A DNA stretch of 5,420 bases from Candidatus Faecivivens stercoravium (GCA_018712425.1 DVHA01000035.1:1-5420), one strand, 5' to 3'. Counted from the first letter of the stretch, positions 1 to 5,191 are shown. The notes: generated by a model not told the origin, from the sequence alone. Program-made: numbers and translations.

Positions 1-153
1 CGGCCGGCGGAAGGGTACGCGGTGACCGACCTCGCACCCTATGACCCGGAACAGGAGGCGGGCAAGCTGATGCAGTTCGCGGCAGTGACGCCGGAGGGGG
101 AGGTGTATCTCCTCGCGAAGGAGTACTATGACGCGATTTGGGATATGGGATGA
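1..153 (+). CDS. C-terminal end of a paralogue of the downstream 396-aa lipoprotein (5' partial)
   Basis: The frame is open from the window edge to TGA at 151-153, giving 50 residues of an incomplete protein. Its last 41 residues (from DLAPYD onward) align without gaps to the last 41 residues of the lipoprotein at 1338-2528, with 13 identities: the shared pattern is L.P.D.E, then G..M.FAA..P.GE...L. Both proteins end at the same distance from this block, so the match is a true C-terminus match. The next gene begins 14 bases after the stop behind its own ribosome binding site, which suggests one operon. The N-terminus lies outside the window, so a signal peptide cannot be seen; by analogy it should be an exported lipoprotein. 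No biochemical function can be assigned. Confidence 0.7.
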   Translation, partial: RPAEGYAVTDLAPYDPEQEAGKLMQFAAVTPEGEVYLLAKEYYDAIWDMG

Positions 154-167
154 AAAGGGGGAACGGG

Positions 168-380
168 ATGAAACGGATACTGGTTCTGGCGGCGGCTTTG
201 CTGTTCCTTTTGACCGGGTGCGCGGCTTCCGGCGGGGAACCGGAGCCCTTCACCCTCTTTTACACCGCCCCCTTCTACGCGGACGATGACACGGTCCCCT
301 TTTATCCAGTTGCCACCCCCGCTGTCGGCGGCGGCCCCCTCCTGCGCACCGATGCGGGGGACCGGGATGGGGCGGCGTAG
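168..380 (+). CDS. Short lipoprotein, probable truncated N-terminal remnant of the same family
   Basis: This is a 70-residue protein with a lipoprotein signal: MKR, a hydrophobic stretch at residues 4-15, and lipobox LTGC with the lipidated Cys at 18. I chose ATG 168 because AGGGGG at 156-161 sits 6 bases upstream; the in-frame ATG at 138 would place charged residues before the signal and overlap the previous gene. After the Cys it parallels the first part of the 396-residue lipoprotein at 1338-2528: FT.LF.T, a D-rich stretch, YP.A, then GGG.LLR. The similarity stops soon after LLR, where the full protein runs on for about 335 more residues. It looks like a paralogue that lost most of its body, its remnant now ending just before the ribosome binding site of the membrane protein gene. 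It could be a pseudogene or a functioning small lipoprotein. Confidence 0.6.
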   Translation: MKRILVLAAALLFLLTGCAASGGEPEPFTLFYTAPFYADDDTVPFYPVATPAVGGGPLLRTDAGDRDGAA

Positions 381-386
381 GCGCGG

Positions 387-395
387 AAAGGAGAG
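387..395 (+). promoter_or_regulatory. Ribosome binding site that decides the start of the membrane protein
   Basis: AAAGGAGAG contains GGAG at 390-393. It lies only 2 bases from ATG 396 but 8 bases from ATG 402, so 402 is the better start. The bases around 402 (GGGATGAAACGGA) also match those around the start of the short lipoprotein at 168. Confidence 0.65.
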
Positions 396-401
396 ATGGG
401 G

Positions 402-1319
402 ATGAAACGGACGGTTTACGGGCATCTGATTGGGGGGCTCTGCCTTTTGTCGTTTGCGGGGCTGGCAGTGGTGACGAAGCTGTGGTTCCCGGAGGTCTAT
501 CTGCTGGAGTGGACCTGCCGCCATTCCTACATCTATATTTGGGCCTGGGTTTTCTACCTGACCGCTGTCCGAAAAGAAATTATCGCCGTCGCCCTGTCCG
601 TCGGGAACCTGTTCGGGGTGATTGTCGGGCAGGTTTACGGTTCTTACCTCTTTGACATCGACATGACGAAACTGGAGGCGGGCATCGACATCGGGCGGGG
701 GTATCCGCAGAACTACTCGTTCGCGATCTACATCTATTCCCTGCTGCTCACTTTTATCCTCGGGGTGCTCATCCAGTTTAACTTCTTCCGGGGCTGGCAG
801 CAGCGGGTGCGGAAAGACGAGGAAGAGAAAAAGCGGATTGCCTGGGCGCATATCATCGGGATTCTCTGCCTTGTCGCTTTCCAGTTCCTCTGGGCTTTTA
901 CCAATACCTACAGCCCGGATATGGAGCATTTTGTCAGCGGGTGGACGGCCGAACACCACTATCTTTACTGCTGGGCGCTGGTCTGCTACTTCACCGGGAT
1001 TGGAAAGCCTGTTTTGTCGGTTTCGCTGACCCTCGGGAATTTTGCGGGGGTCTATCTGGGCGACCGGGCCGGGAGCTTTTTCCGGGAATTGGCCATGCGG
1101 GAAATCCCGTGGGACATTCCCAATGATGAAATGCTGCTGGCGTATCAGGCATACTACCAGAACCACAACGGCCTCGCCATCTGGGTTGCCTGCGTCTTCC
1201 TCTTTCTGATTCTGGGGGCGTACATCCAGAAAAAGGGGCTGCGGGCCATCTGCCCGGGGTGGCTGAAGCGGGGGCTTATCCGGGTGAAAGAGGGCTGGCT
1301 GAAGTTTTACAATTCCTGA
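402..1319 (+). CDS. Eight-helix membrane protein built from a tandem four-helix duplication
   Basis: This 305-residue protein is very hydrophobic and has no signal peptide. It consists of two similar halves, residues 8-125 and 150-276, joined by a charged linker at 130-146 (RKDEEEKKR). Hydrophobic segments lie near 8-29, 43-57, 60-79 and 106-126, and again near 150-167, 187-201, 203-221 and 257-276, so each half has four helices and both halves should have the same orientation. Over residues 41-84 against 185-228 there are 18 identities in 44 without gaps. Shared signatures are H.Y.Y.WA.V.Y.T...K, then V.L..GN..GV..G...GS. Each half ends with a Q (125, 276). The protein carries Trp, Tyr and His near predicted membrane edges but no nucleotide-binding or known catalytic motif. 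I do not recognise the family. It sits between two lipoprotein relatives, 18 bases before the second, so the products probably act together at the envelope. Confidence 0.85.
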   Translation: MKRTVYGHLIGGLCLLSFAGLAVVTKLWFPEVYLLEWTCRHSYIYIWAWVFYLTAVRKEIIAVALSVGNLFGVIVGQVYGSYLFDIDMTKLEAGIDIGRGYPQNYSFAIYIYSLLLTFILGVLIQFNFFRGWQQRVRKDEEEKKRIAWAHIIGILCLVAFQFLWAFTNTYSPDMEHFVSGWTAEHHYLYCWALVCYFTGIGKPVLSVSLTLGNFAGVYLGDRAGSFFRELAMREIPWDIPNDEMLLAYQAYYQNHNGLAIWVACVFLFLILGAYIQKKGLRAICPGWLKRGLIRVKEGWLKFYNS

Positions 1320-1337
1320 CCGGAAAGGAGGAAGAGA

Positions 1338-2528
1338 ATGAAAAAACGGATGGCCCTGCTGCTGGCGGCGGTGCTCACGGCGGCGGGGGTCAGCGGGTGC
1401 GGAAGCGGGGACTCCGCGTTTACCACCGGCCTTTTCAGCACCACCTACCCCAACGACTTCTCCCGCGACAAATCTACCTACCCCATCGCCAACGAAATCG
1501 GCGGCGGGACGCTGCTGCGGGCCGGGAACAGCCTCTACCGATGGGACGGGGACGAGGTGACGCTGATCGAAGAGGAACCGCCGGACACGCTGCGTAATCT
1601 CGTGGAAGTGGGCGGGAAGCTCTACTATTGGAAGCAGGGCGGCATCTTCCGCTATAACTGGAAGACGGGGGAATCTACCCAGGTTTTCTCCTTTGACGAG
1701 CCCCGGAATATCACCCGGTTCTGGGCATCGGACGGGGTGCTGTACGCCTTTGCGGGAAGCAGCATAACCGACGATTACCTTCTGTACCGCTACGATATCC
1801 GGACAAAAAAGGGGGAAAAGGTAAACTGGGTGGCAGATATCGGCAGATACCCGATCATCTTCGGCGTAGTCGGGGATGAAGCTCTGGTTTCCTGGGTGGA
1901 CAGCGACGCGGAGCGGACCCGCCGGTTTGCCTGGATGGACACGACCGACGGGTCGACCCGGCCCTGTACGCTGGAACGATACCCGAACGGCTGCCGGGAC
2001 GGTTCCCTTATCGTCTATCAGGCGGGGTGGGAGGAAATCATCCTCCACGACGTCGAAACCTGCGAGGAGACCGCCATCCCCGTCCCCCGCCGGATTCTCG
2101 CGGCGGAAGACCCGGAGGATTATATCCTGATGGCCGTCGGGGAGGACAGTTTGTACTGGCTGCAGATGAAGTCGGTCAAGCGGAAGTGGCGGGAGGTCTA
2201 TGCCGCGATGATGGAAAACCGCTACCTTTCACAGTACACCGGCGAATATACCTTCTACCGGCAGGAGGGCGATTCCCTTGAGCCCTTTTTCACCTTCCGG
2301 TCGGACGTCTTCGCCAGCGACATGCTGGGGTATGCCCAGTTGATCGGGGACACCTTCTATTTTGCCTACTCCGGAACGCCGCAGACCTTCAGCGGCGTCC
2401 GGAGCCTGATCCCGCCGGACGATGAACCGATTCGGGGGCGGACAATGGTCTTCGCCGCCCGGAAACCGGACGGGGAAATCTGCACGCTGGTGGAACGGCC
2501 GTTCCCGGTGACCGATACCGCCTATTAA
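1338..2528 (+). CDS. Lipoprotein with beta-propeller-like repeats, unknown function
   Basis: This 396-residue protein starts at ATG 1338, 6 bases after AAAGGAGG (1324-1331). It has a lipoprotein signal: MKKR, a hydrophobic stretch at 5-18, and lipobox VSGC with the lipidated Cys at 21. It should be anchored on the outer face of the membrane. The mature part is rich in Tyr, Trp and Gly and contains repeated strand-turn units such as LVEVGGKLYYW (88-98), DGVLYAFAG (132-140), YLLYRYDIRTKKGEKV (147-162), GSLIVYQAGWEEIILHD (222-238) and GDTFYFAYSG (337-346). This pattern recalls DUF5050 or TolB-like propeller proteins of clostridia, but the family is only a guess. Residues around 27-61 match the short lipoprotein at 168-380, and residues 356-396 match the partial gene at 1-153, so this is the intact member of a local paralogous set. 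It follows the membrane protein by 18 bases and is probably co-transcribed with it. Confidence 0.85.
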   Translation: MKKRMALLLAAVLTAAGVSGCGSGDSAFTTGLFSTTYPNDFSRDKSTYPIANEIGGGTLLRAGNSLYRWDGDEVTLIEEEPPDTLRNLVEVGGKLYYWKQGGIFRYNWKTGESTQVFSFDEPRNITRFWASDGVLYAFAGSSITDDYLLYRYDIRTKKGEKVNWVADIGRYPIIFGVVGDEALVSWVDSDAERTRRFAWMDTTDGSTRPCTLERYPNGCRDGSLIVYQAGWEEIILHDVETCEETAIPVPRRILAAEDPEDYILMAVGEDSLYWLQMKSVKRKWREVYAAMMENRYLSQYTGEYTFYRQEGDSLEPFFTFRSDVFASDMLGYAQLIGDTFYFAYSGTPQTFSGVRSLIPPDDEPIRGRTMVFAARKPDGEICTLVERPFPVTDTAY

Positions 2529-2571
2529 GTTCACCTTGTAGGTTTCACTAGAATAATATAATATTTGTTTA

Positions 2572-2660
2572 GCTGCCCTTATGGCAGCGACAAAGTTCCA
2601 CTTTGATGGACCAAAGGCTCCGCCTCTGGGGACCGAAGGTTCTGGTTTCTGCCAGGAGCC
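2572..2660. repeat. Run of four small hairpins in the convergent spacer, possible interspersed repeat
   Basis: Four inverted repeats follow one another between two convergent genes: GCTGCC/GGCAGC (2572-2588, 5-base loop, perfect); CAAAGT/ACTTTG (2591-2605, TCC loop, perfect); CCAAAGGC/GCCTCTGG (2611-2629, TCC loop, one mismatch); and GGTTCTGG with CCAGGAGCC (2638-2660, one bulge and one wobble). None is followed by a clear T-run on either strand, so they are not classical intrinsic terminators, though they may still stop or stabilise the two converging transcripts. The remainder of the spacer (2661-2723) is GC-rich with no recognised signal; 2545-2571 is AT-rich. The layout resembles hairpin-rich dispersed repeats of GC-rich clostridia, which I cannot confirm here. 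Confidence 0.4.
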
Positions 2661-2723
2661 GCAGGCCCCTGGACCCGGATTTGCTGAAGTCCGTCCCCGC
2701 GGGAAGGGCGAATGGGTGATGCC

Positions 2724-3530
2724 TCATCCCAGCCGCACCAGCACCCGGCAGGGGTAGCCGGTGTAGGCAAACAGCTGCAGTCCCAGTTCCTCGGCGTAAA
2801 CCGCCCCGGGCTCCCGCCCGGTCTGCCGGACAAAGTCCATGAGCGGCCCGAAGTCCCCCTTCCAGTCCCGGATCTGTAAATACGCGACCGCGTATTCCCC
2901 CGCGGGGATGGTCATCCGGTTCTCCGGCTTGACCCCGGAGAGGTCGGTATCCTCCAGAATCAAATACTCCTGCACCGGGTCGACCGTCCCGCCGGGCAGG
3001 CTCCCGAAATCGAGGACATAGCCGTACCGGCGGCGGATGGTATTGTAGCTTTGCAGCAGGTCCCGGGCGGCCCGCTGGAGGTTGGCGTGGTAGGATTCCC
3101 GGCCCCGCTTTTTGGCGCCGGTGACGACCGTCCGGGCGGGGAAGGTCTCAAGCCGCACCCCCTCGGGGCAGTGCCACCCGTCCAGCCGCCCGATTTCGTC
3201 GTGGTACCACTGGATATCGGCGGCGACCCGGTCGTAGTAATCCCGGCGGCGGAGCGCCTCCTGCCGGTAGGCCATCAGGATGCCGGCGATTTTGCCGTTG
3301 TCCCGCAGCGAGAGGATCTCCCGGATCCGTTCCAGCGGCAGGTCAAGGCTGCGGCAGATGGTGATGATATCCAGTTCCCAGAGGTTTTTTCGGGAATAGT
3401 AGCGGTAGCGGTTCTCCGGCCCGACGTATTCCGGGGTCAGAAGGCCGATCTTATCGTAAAAGTGGAGGGTGTCCCGGGAGATGCCGGTGATCCTACTGAC
3501 CTCCCCGATCCGGTAGAGCCCGTCCTGCAT
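2724..3530 (-). CDS. MerR-family transcription regulator with GyrI-like effector-binding domain (BmrR-like)
   Basis: This 268-residue protein has an N-terminal MerR winged helix-turn-helix (about 5-75: YRIGEVSRITGISRDTLHFYDKIGLL, followed by RYRYYS and SLDLPLERIREIL), a long helix at about 80-115 that in this family forms the dimer coiled coil, and a C-terminal domain (about 125-268) with the spacing of GyrI-like/BmrR effector-binding domains, including IPAGEYAVAY and a closing AYTGYPCRVLVRL. Such proteins bind promoter DNA and switch genes on when a small, often hydrophobic ligand binds the C-terminal domain; the ligand here is unknown. I chose ATG 3530: its A is shared with the TGA of the upstream gene (TGATG), and GGGGGAG at 3538-3544 lies 7 bases before it. 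An earlier in-frame ATG at 3587 would add 19 mostly Arg-rich residues before the MerR fold. It is the second gene of an operon with a PhoU-like protein and may control that operon. Confidence 0.88.
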   Translation of the reverse strand: MQDGLYRIGEVSRITGISRDTLHFYDKIGLLTPEYVGPENRYRYYSRKNLWELDIITICRSLDLPLERIREILSLRDNGKIAGILMAYRQEALRRRDYYDRVAADIQWYHDEIGRLDGWHCPEGVRLETFPARTVVTGAKKRGRESYHANLQRAARDLLQSYNTIRRRYGYVLDFGSLPGGTVDPVQEYLILEDTDLSGVKPENRMTIPAGEYAVAYLQIRDWKGDFGPLMDFVRQTGREPGAVYAEELGLQLFAYTGYPCRVLVRLG

Positions 3531-4270
3531 CACCCTTCTCCCCCGGCCGTCATCGAAAAGGCGAGGGCGGCGGCGTGCTCGGCGCACCGCCCGAAGTCGG
3601 AAAACAGCTGCATCAGCACCGGGCTGGGCCCAGCGGACTCGTCGGCGAACCGTTTAAGGTAGCCGGCGGCCGCCCCGCTGCGGGCGGACTCGACCGCCTC
3701 CTCCATCGTCTGGACCATCCCCAGCCGGTCGAAAGCCTCCTCCCGGTAGGCGTCCACCGCCCATTCCGCCATCCGGATGGTTTCCCCGGCGAGGCCGGTG
3801 AGGGCGTCGGTCTCCGGCCCGCCGAAGCTCTCCCCGGCCTCCTTGATTTCCAAGAGCCCCTCGGCGACATCCCCGGCGAAAAAGGCCATCCGCCCGGCGT
3901 CGGCGGTGGCTGCCAGCATCTGGGCAAGCCGCCCCAGTTCCCGGGCGGTCATCCCGATCTCCCGCAGCCGCCCAAGGGCCGGTGGGATCTCCCGTTCGAG
4001 GACGGCCGCGGCGGCCGCTTTTTCCAGCGCCATCTTTTCATGGCCGGTGCCGGGGTCAGTGAGCCCCTCTGCCGCCTCCCGCAGAGCGTCCAGCCCCAGT
4101 TCCGCCAGCCGGACGATCTCCTGCCGCCCCTGCCGGAAGGCCTCATGGGGATTGGCGGCAGTGCCGTCAAGGCACTCAAGCCGGATTTCCCCCACCGGCC
4201 CCTTCCGTCCGCTCAGCGCCAGCAGCTTGCGGCCCGCCAGCCAGGTCAATTTCTCAATATCCAAATCCAA
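3530..4270 (-). CDS. PhoU-like helical protein (stand-alone tail domain of Na/phosphate-cotransporter type)
   Basis: This 246-residue protein from the TTG at 4270 is almost wholly helical, soluble, and rich in Ala, Glu and Arg. Two PhoU-like helical repeats can be read at about 42-140 and 156-240. The first begins CLDGTAANPHEAFRQGRQEIVRLAEL, which follows the pattern at the start of the cytosolic PhoU domain of NptA-type Na/phosphate cotransporters. Each repeat ends in a degenerate form of the PhoU D-(L/F)-x-R-x-x-(D/E)-H-A signature: ATADAGRMAFFAGD at about 121-134 and SDFGRCAEHAAALA at 224-237. The acidic metal-binding residues are only partly kept. No transporter membrane part is present. 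An in-frame ATG at 4342 would give 270 residues, but it has no close ribosome binding site and lies 1 base after a large hairpin. Its stop overlaps the MerR start, so the two are translationally coupled. Phosphate sensing is possible but unproven. Confidence 0.6.
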   Translation of the reverse strand: MDLDIEKLTWLAGRKLLALSGRKGPVGEIRLECLDGTAANPHEAFRQGRQEIVRLAELGLDALREAAEGLTDPGTGHEKMALEKAAAAAVLEREIPPALGRLREIGMTARELGRLAQMLAATADAGRMAFFAGDVAEGLLEIKEAGESFGGPETDALTGLAGETIRMAEWAVDAYREEAFDRLGMVQTMEEAVESARSGAAAGYLKRFADESAGPSPVLMQLFSDFGRCAEHAAALAFSMTAGGEG

Positions 4271-4275
4271 TCCAT

Positions 4276-4284
4276 CCCTTCTCC
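4276..4284 (-). promoter_or_regulatory. Ribosome binding site favouring the TTG start at 4270
   Basis: Read on the minus strand, GGAGAAGGG lies 5 bases before TTG 4270. An out-of-frame ATG directly follows the site and opens a 9-codon frame (MDWIWILRN then TGA) that overlaps the gene start, so initiation here may be modulated. Confidence 0.45.
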
Positions 4285-4343
4285 ACCGCTTGGTGGGGTA
4301 ACAGTCCCCTTTGCGATAAAAAGGGAAAAAACTGCTTTTCATT

Positions 4344-4387
4344 TGCCGGAAAACCGCCCTTCCAGCGGAAAAAGCGGCTTTCCGGCA
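4344..4387 (-). promoter_or_regulatory. Long hairpin in the leader of the PhoU-like/MerR operon
   Basis: The outer arms TGCCGGAAAGCCGC and GCGGTTTTCCGGCA pair over 14 positions with one G-T wobble. Inside them TTTTCC and GGAAGG can extend the stem, with two wobbles, to a GCT loop. The hairpin would begin about 12 bases after the predicted transcription start and end 1 base before the ATG at 4342. A T-tract (TTTTTTCCCTTTTT) follows about 13 bases later, too far for a standard terminator. It may protect the mRNA 5' end or act as an attenuator. Confidence 0.55.
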
Positions 4388-4405
4388 GCAACAAATATCA
4401 CTTCT

Positions 4406-4434
4406 ATTGTACCGGATTTAAAAGCGGATGTCAA
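4406..4434 (-). promoter_or_regulatory. Sigma-70-type promoter of the PhoU-like/MerR operon with an overlapping dyad
   Basis: On the minus strand, TTGACA (4434-4429) and TACAAT (4411-4406) are separated by exactly 17 bases, which is close to perfect consensus. The start should fall near 4399. A perfect inverted repeat, CCGGATTT (4412-4419) and AAATCCGG (4433-4440) with 13 bases between, covers the -35 box and most of the spacer, as expected of an operator where a bound protein blocks or reshapes polymerase access. The MerR protein of the same operon is the obvious candidate. Confidence 0.75.
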
Positions 4435-4461
4435 ATCCGGGAAAGGCAGATGTAAAGGGGG

Positions 4462-4492
4462 TTGGCGAAAATCGGCGGATTTATGGTATACT
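4462..4492 (+). promoter_or_regulatory. Divergent plus-strand promoter with 19-base spacer and spacer dyad
   Basis: TTGGCG (4462-4467) and TATACT (4487-4492) are 19 bases apart, and TGG precedes the -10 box, giving an extended -10. The spacer contains AAATC-GGCG-GATTT (4469-4482). A long spacer with a central dyad is the classical layout of MerR-activated promoters. No protein gene follows on this strand; a transcript starting near 4499 would meet the terminator at 4569-4604 after about 105 bases. Confidence 0.4.
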
Positions 4493-4568
4493 TTTTTTAT
4501 TTGACCGGCGGGATTGGAAAAGGTTTCAAAAATAGATAAATAGCATCATTTTTAGAGGCATGCAAACG

Positions 4569-4604
4569 AAAAGCCTGCGGAACTTGCATTCCGCAGGCTT
4601 TTTT
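4569..4604. terminator. Bidirectional intrinsic terminator after the tRNA-Trp gene
   Basis: AAAAGCCTGCGGAA (4569-4582) and TTCCGCAGGCTTTT (4589-4602) pair perfectly over 14 bases around a 6-base loop (CTTGCA). The plus strand ends in six T (4599-4604); the minus strand has four T. It closes the minus-strand tRNA/5S unit: the last A of the tRNA-Trp CCA end is the first A of the minus-strand hairpin arm. Confidence 0.85.
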
Positions 4605-4679
4605 GGCAGGGGCAGAGAGATTCGAACTCCCGACAAACAGTTTTGGAGACTGTCGCTCTACCAGCTGAACTATACCCCT
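4604..4679 (-). tRNA. tRNA-Trp (anticodon CCA)
   Basis: The cloverleaf is complete: acceptor AGGGGTA/TGCCCCT, anticodon stem ACAGT/ACTGT with loop CTCCAAA, T-arm GGGAG-TTCGAAT-CTCTC, discriminator G, and encoded CCA at 4606-4604. The anticodon CCA reads UGG. It is the last gene of the tRNA/5S unit. Confidence 0.97.
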
Positions 4680-4690
4680 AGGTAACATAT

Positions 4691-4767
4691 TGGTGGGCCA
4701 TCGGGGACTCGAACCCGGGACCGACCGGTTATGAGCCGGTTGCTCTAACCAACTGAGCTAATGGCCC
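4691..4767 (-). tRNA. tRNA-Met, elongator type (anticodon CAT)
   Basis: Acceptor GGGCCAT/ATGGCCC, anticodon stem ACCGG/CCGGT with loop CTCATAA, discriminator A and encoded CCA are present. A paired first acceptor base and the lack of three G-C pairs at the base of the anticodon stem exclude the initiator. A tRNA-Ile2 whose C34 becomes lysidine has the same gene anticodon and cannot be fully excluded. The T-stem CCGGG/CCCCG has a C-C mismatch at 50-64. It lies 10 bases after the 5S and 11 bases before tRNA-Trp. Confidence 0.9.
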
Positions 4768-4777
4768 ATAAAAAAGT

Positions 4778-4892
<115 letters not shown>

Positions 4893-4927
4893 CAATTTTA
4901 AATATGTTACATTTTCCCCAAATGGGG

Positions 4928-5002
4928 TGGTGACCCGTAGGAGAATCGAACTCCTGTTTCCGCCGTGAGAGGGCGGCGTCTTAACCGCTTGACCAACAGG
5001 CC
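4928..5002 (-). tRNA. tRNA-Glu (anticodon CTC)
   Basis: Acceptor GGCCTGT/ACGGGTC, anticodon stem CCGCC/GGCGG with loop CTCTCAC, T-arm AGGAG-TTCGATT-CTCCT, discriminator A and encoded CCA are all present. The anticodon CTC reads GAG, an isoacceptor expected in GC-rich genomes. It is 5 bases from tRNA-Lys and about 35 bases before the 5S. Confidence 0.96.
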
Positions 5003-5007
5003 ACATT

Positions 5008-5083
5008 TGGTGCACCTTCAGGGACTCGAACCCTGGACCCACTGATTAAGAGTCAGTTGCTCTACCAGCTGAGCTAAAGGTGC
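5008..5083 (-). tRNA. tRNA-Lys (anticodon CTT)
   Basis: Acceptor GCACCTT/AAGGTGC, anticodon stem ACTGA/TCAGT with loop CTCTTAA, T-arm CAGGG-TTCGAGT-CCCTG, discriminator A and encoded CCA are present. The anticodon CTT reads AAG. It is the first gene after the promoter at 5132-5160, with about 40 bases of leader. Confidence 0.96.
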
Positions 5084-5131
5084 ATTTGAAAGATTGTTTT
5101 GTTTTTGCTGTCGTTCCCTTCAGCGTTATCT

Positions 5132-5160
5132 ATTATAGCACATCGGGAAGCTTTTGTCAA
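5132..5160 (-). promoter_or_regulatory. Consensus promoter of the tRNA-Lys/Glu-5S-tRNA-Met/Trp unit
   Basis: On the minus strand, TTGACA (5160-5155) and TATAAT (5137-5132) are perfect consensus boxes with a 17-base spacer, and TGC before the -10 gives an extended -10. The start should fall near 5125. It lies between the 23S 3' end and tRNA-Lys, so the downstream RNAs can be made without transcription through 23S. Confidence 0.9.
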
Positions 5161-5164
5161 GAAC

Positions 5165-5191
5165 TTTTTTCAATCTTTTTCAACTTTTTTT
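5165..5191 (-). promoter_or_regulatory. Phased A-tracts forming an UP element upstream of the tRNA/5S promoter
   Basis: Read on the minus strand, three A-tracts (5191-5185, 5180-5176, 5170-5165) have centres about 10 to 10.5 bases apart, one helical turn. They occupy about -40 to -66 relative to the predicted start, where UP elements of rRNA promoters bind the polymerase alpha subunits and where curved DNA boosts initiation. Confidence 0.65.

Noticed and set aside
126..2048. A 640-codon open frame on the minus strand
   Set aside because: It lies antisense to genes with good ribosome binding sites, lipoprotein signals, internal duplication and mutual homology. Its product is Pro/Arg/Asp-rich without recognisable domains, as expected from the opposite strand of GC-rich coding DNA.
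1..2528. A mobile element, CRISPR array or defence island to explain the odd lipoprotein cluster
   Set aside because: No transposase, integrase, terminal inverted repeats, direct repeat array or known defence domain is visible.
2530..2560. A possible plus-strand promoter: TTGTAG and TATAAT in the AT-rich stretch after the lipoprotein
   Set aside because: The spacer is only about 15 bases, the -35 is weak, and no plus-strand gene follows before the convergent MerR gene.
2572..2588. GCTGCC/GGCAGC hairpin as an intrinsic terminator of the lipoprotein operon
   Set aside because: The stem is only 6 bp and no T-run follows on either strand.
3051..4504. Long plus-strand open frames opposite the MerR and PhoU-like genes
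   Set aside because: Their products are Pro/Gly/Leu-rich and unlike any family, whereas the minus strand encodes clear MerR and PhoU-like folds with a TGATG junction.
4691..4767. Initiator tRNA-Met
   Set aside because: The first acceptor pair is G-C rather than mismatched, and the anticodon stem lacks the three consecutive G-C pairs of initiators.
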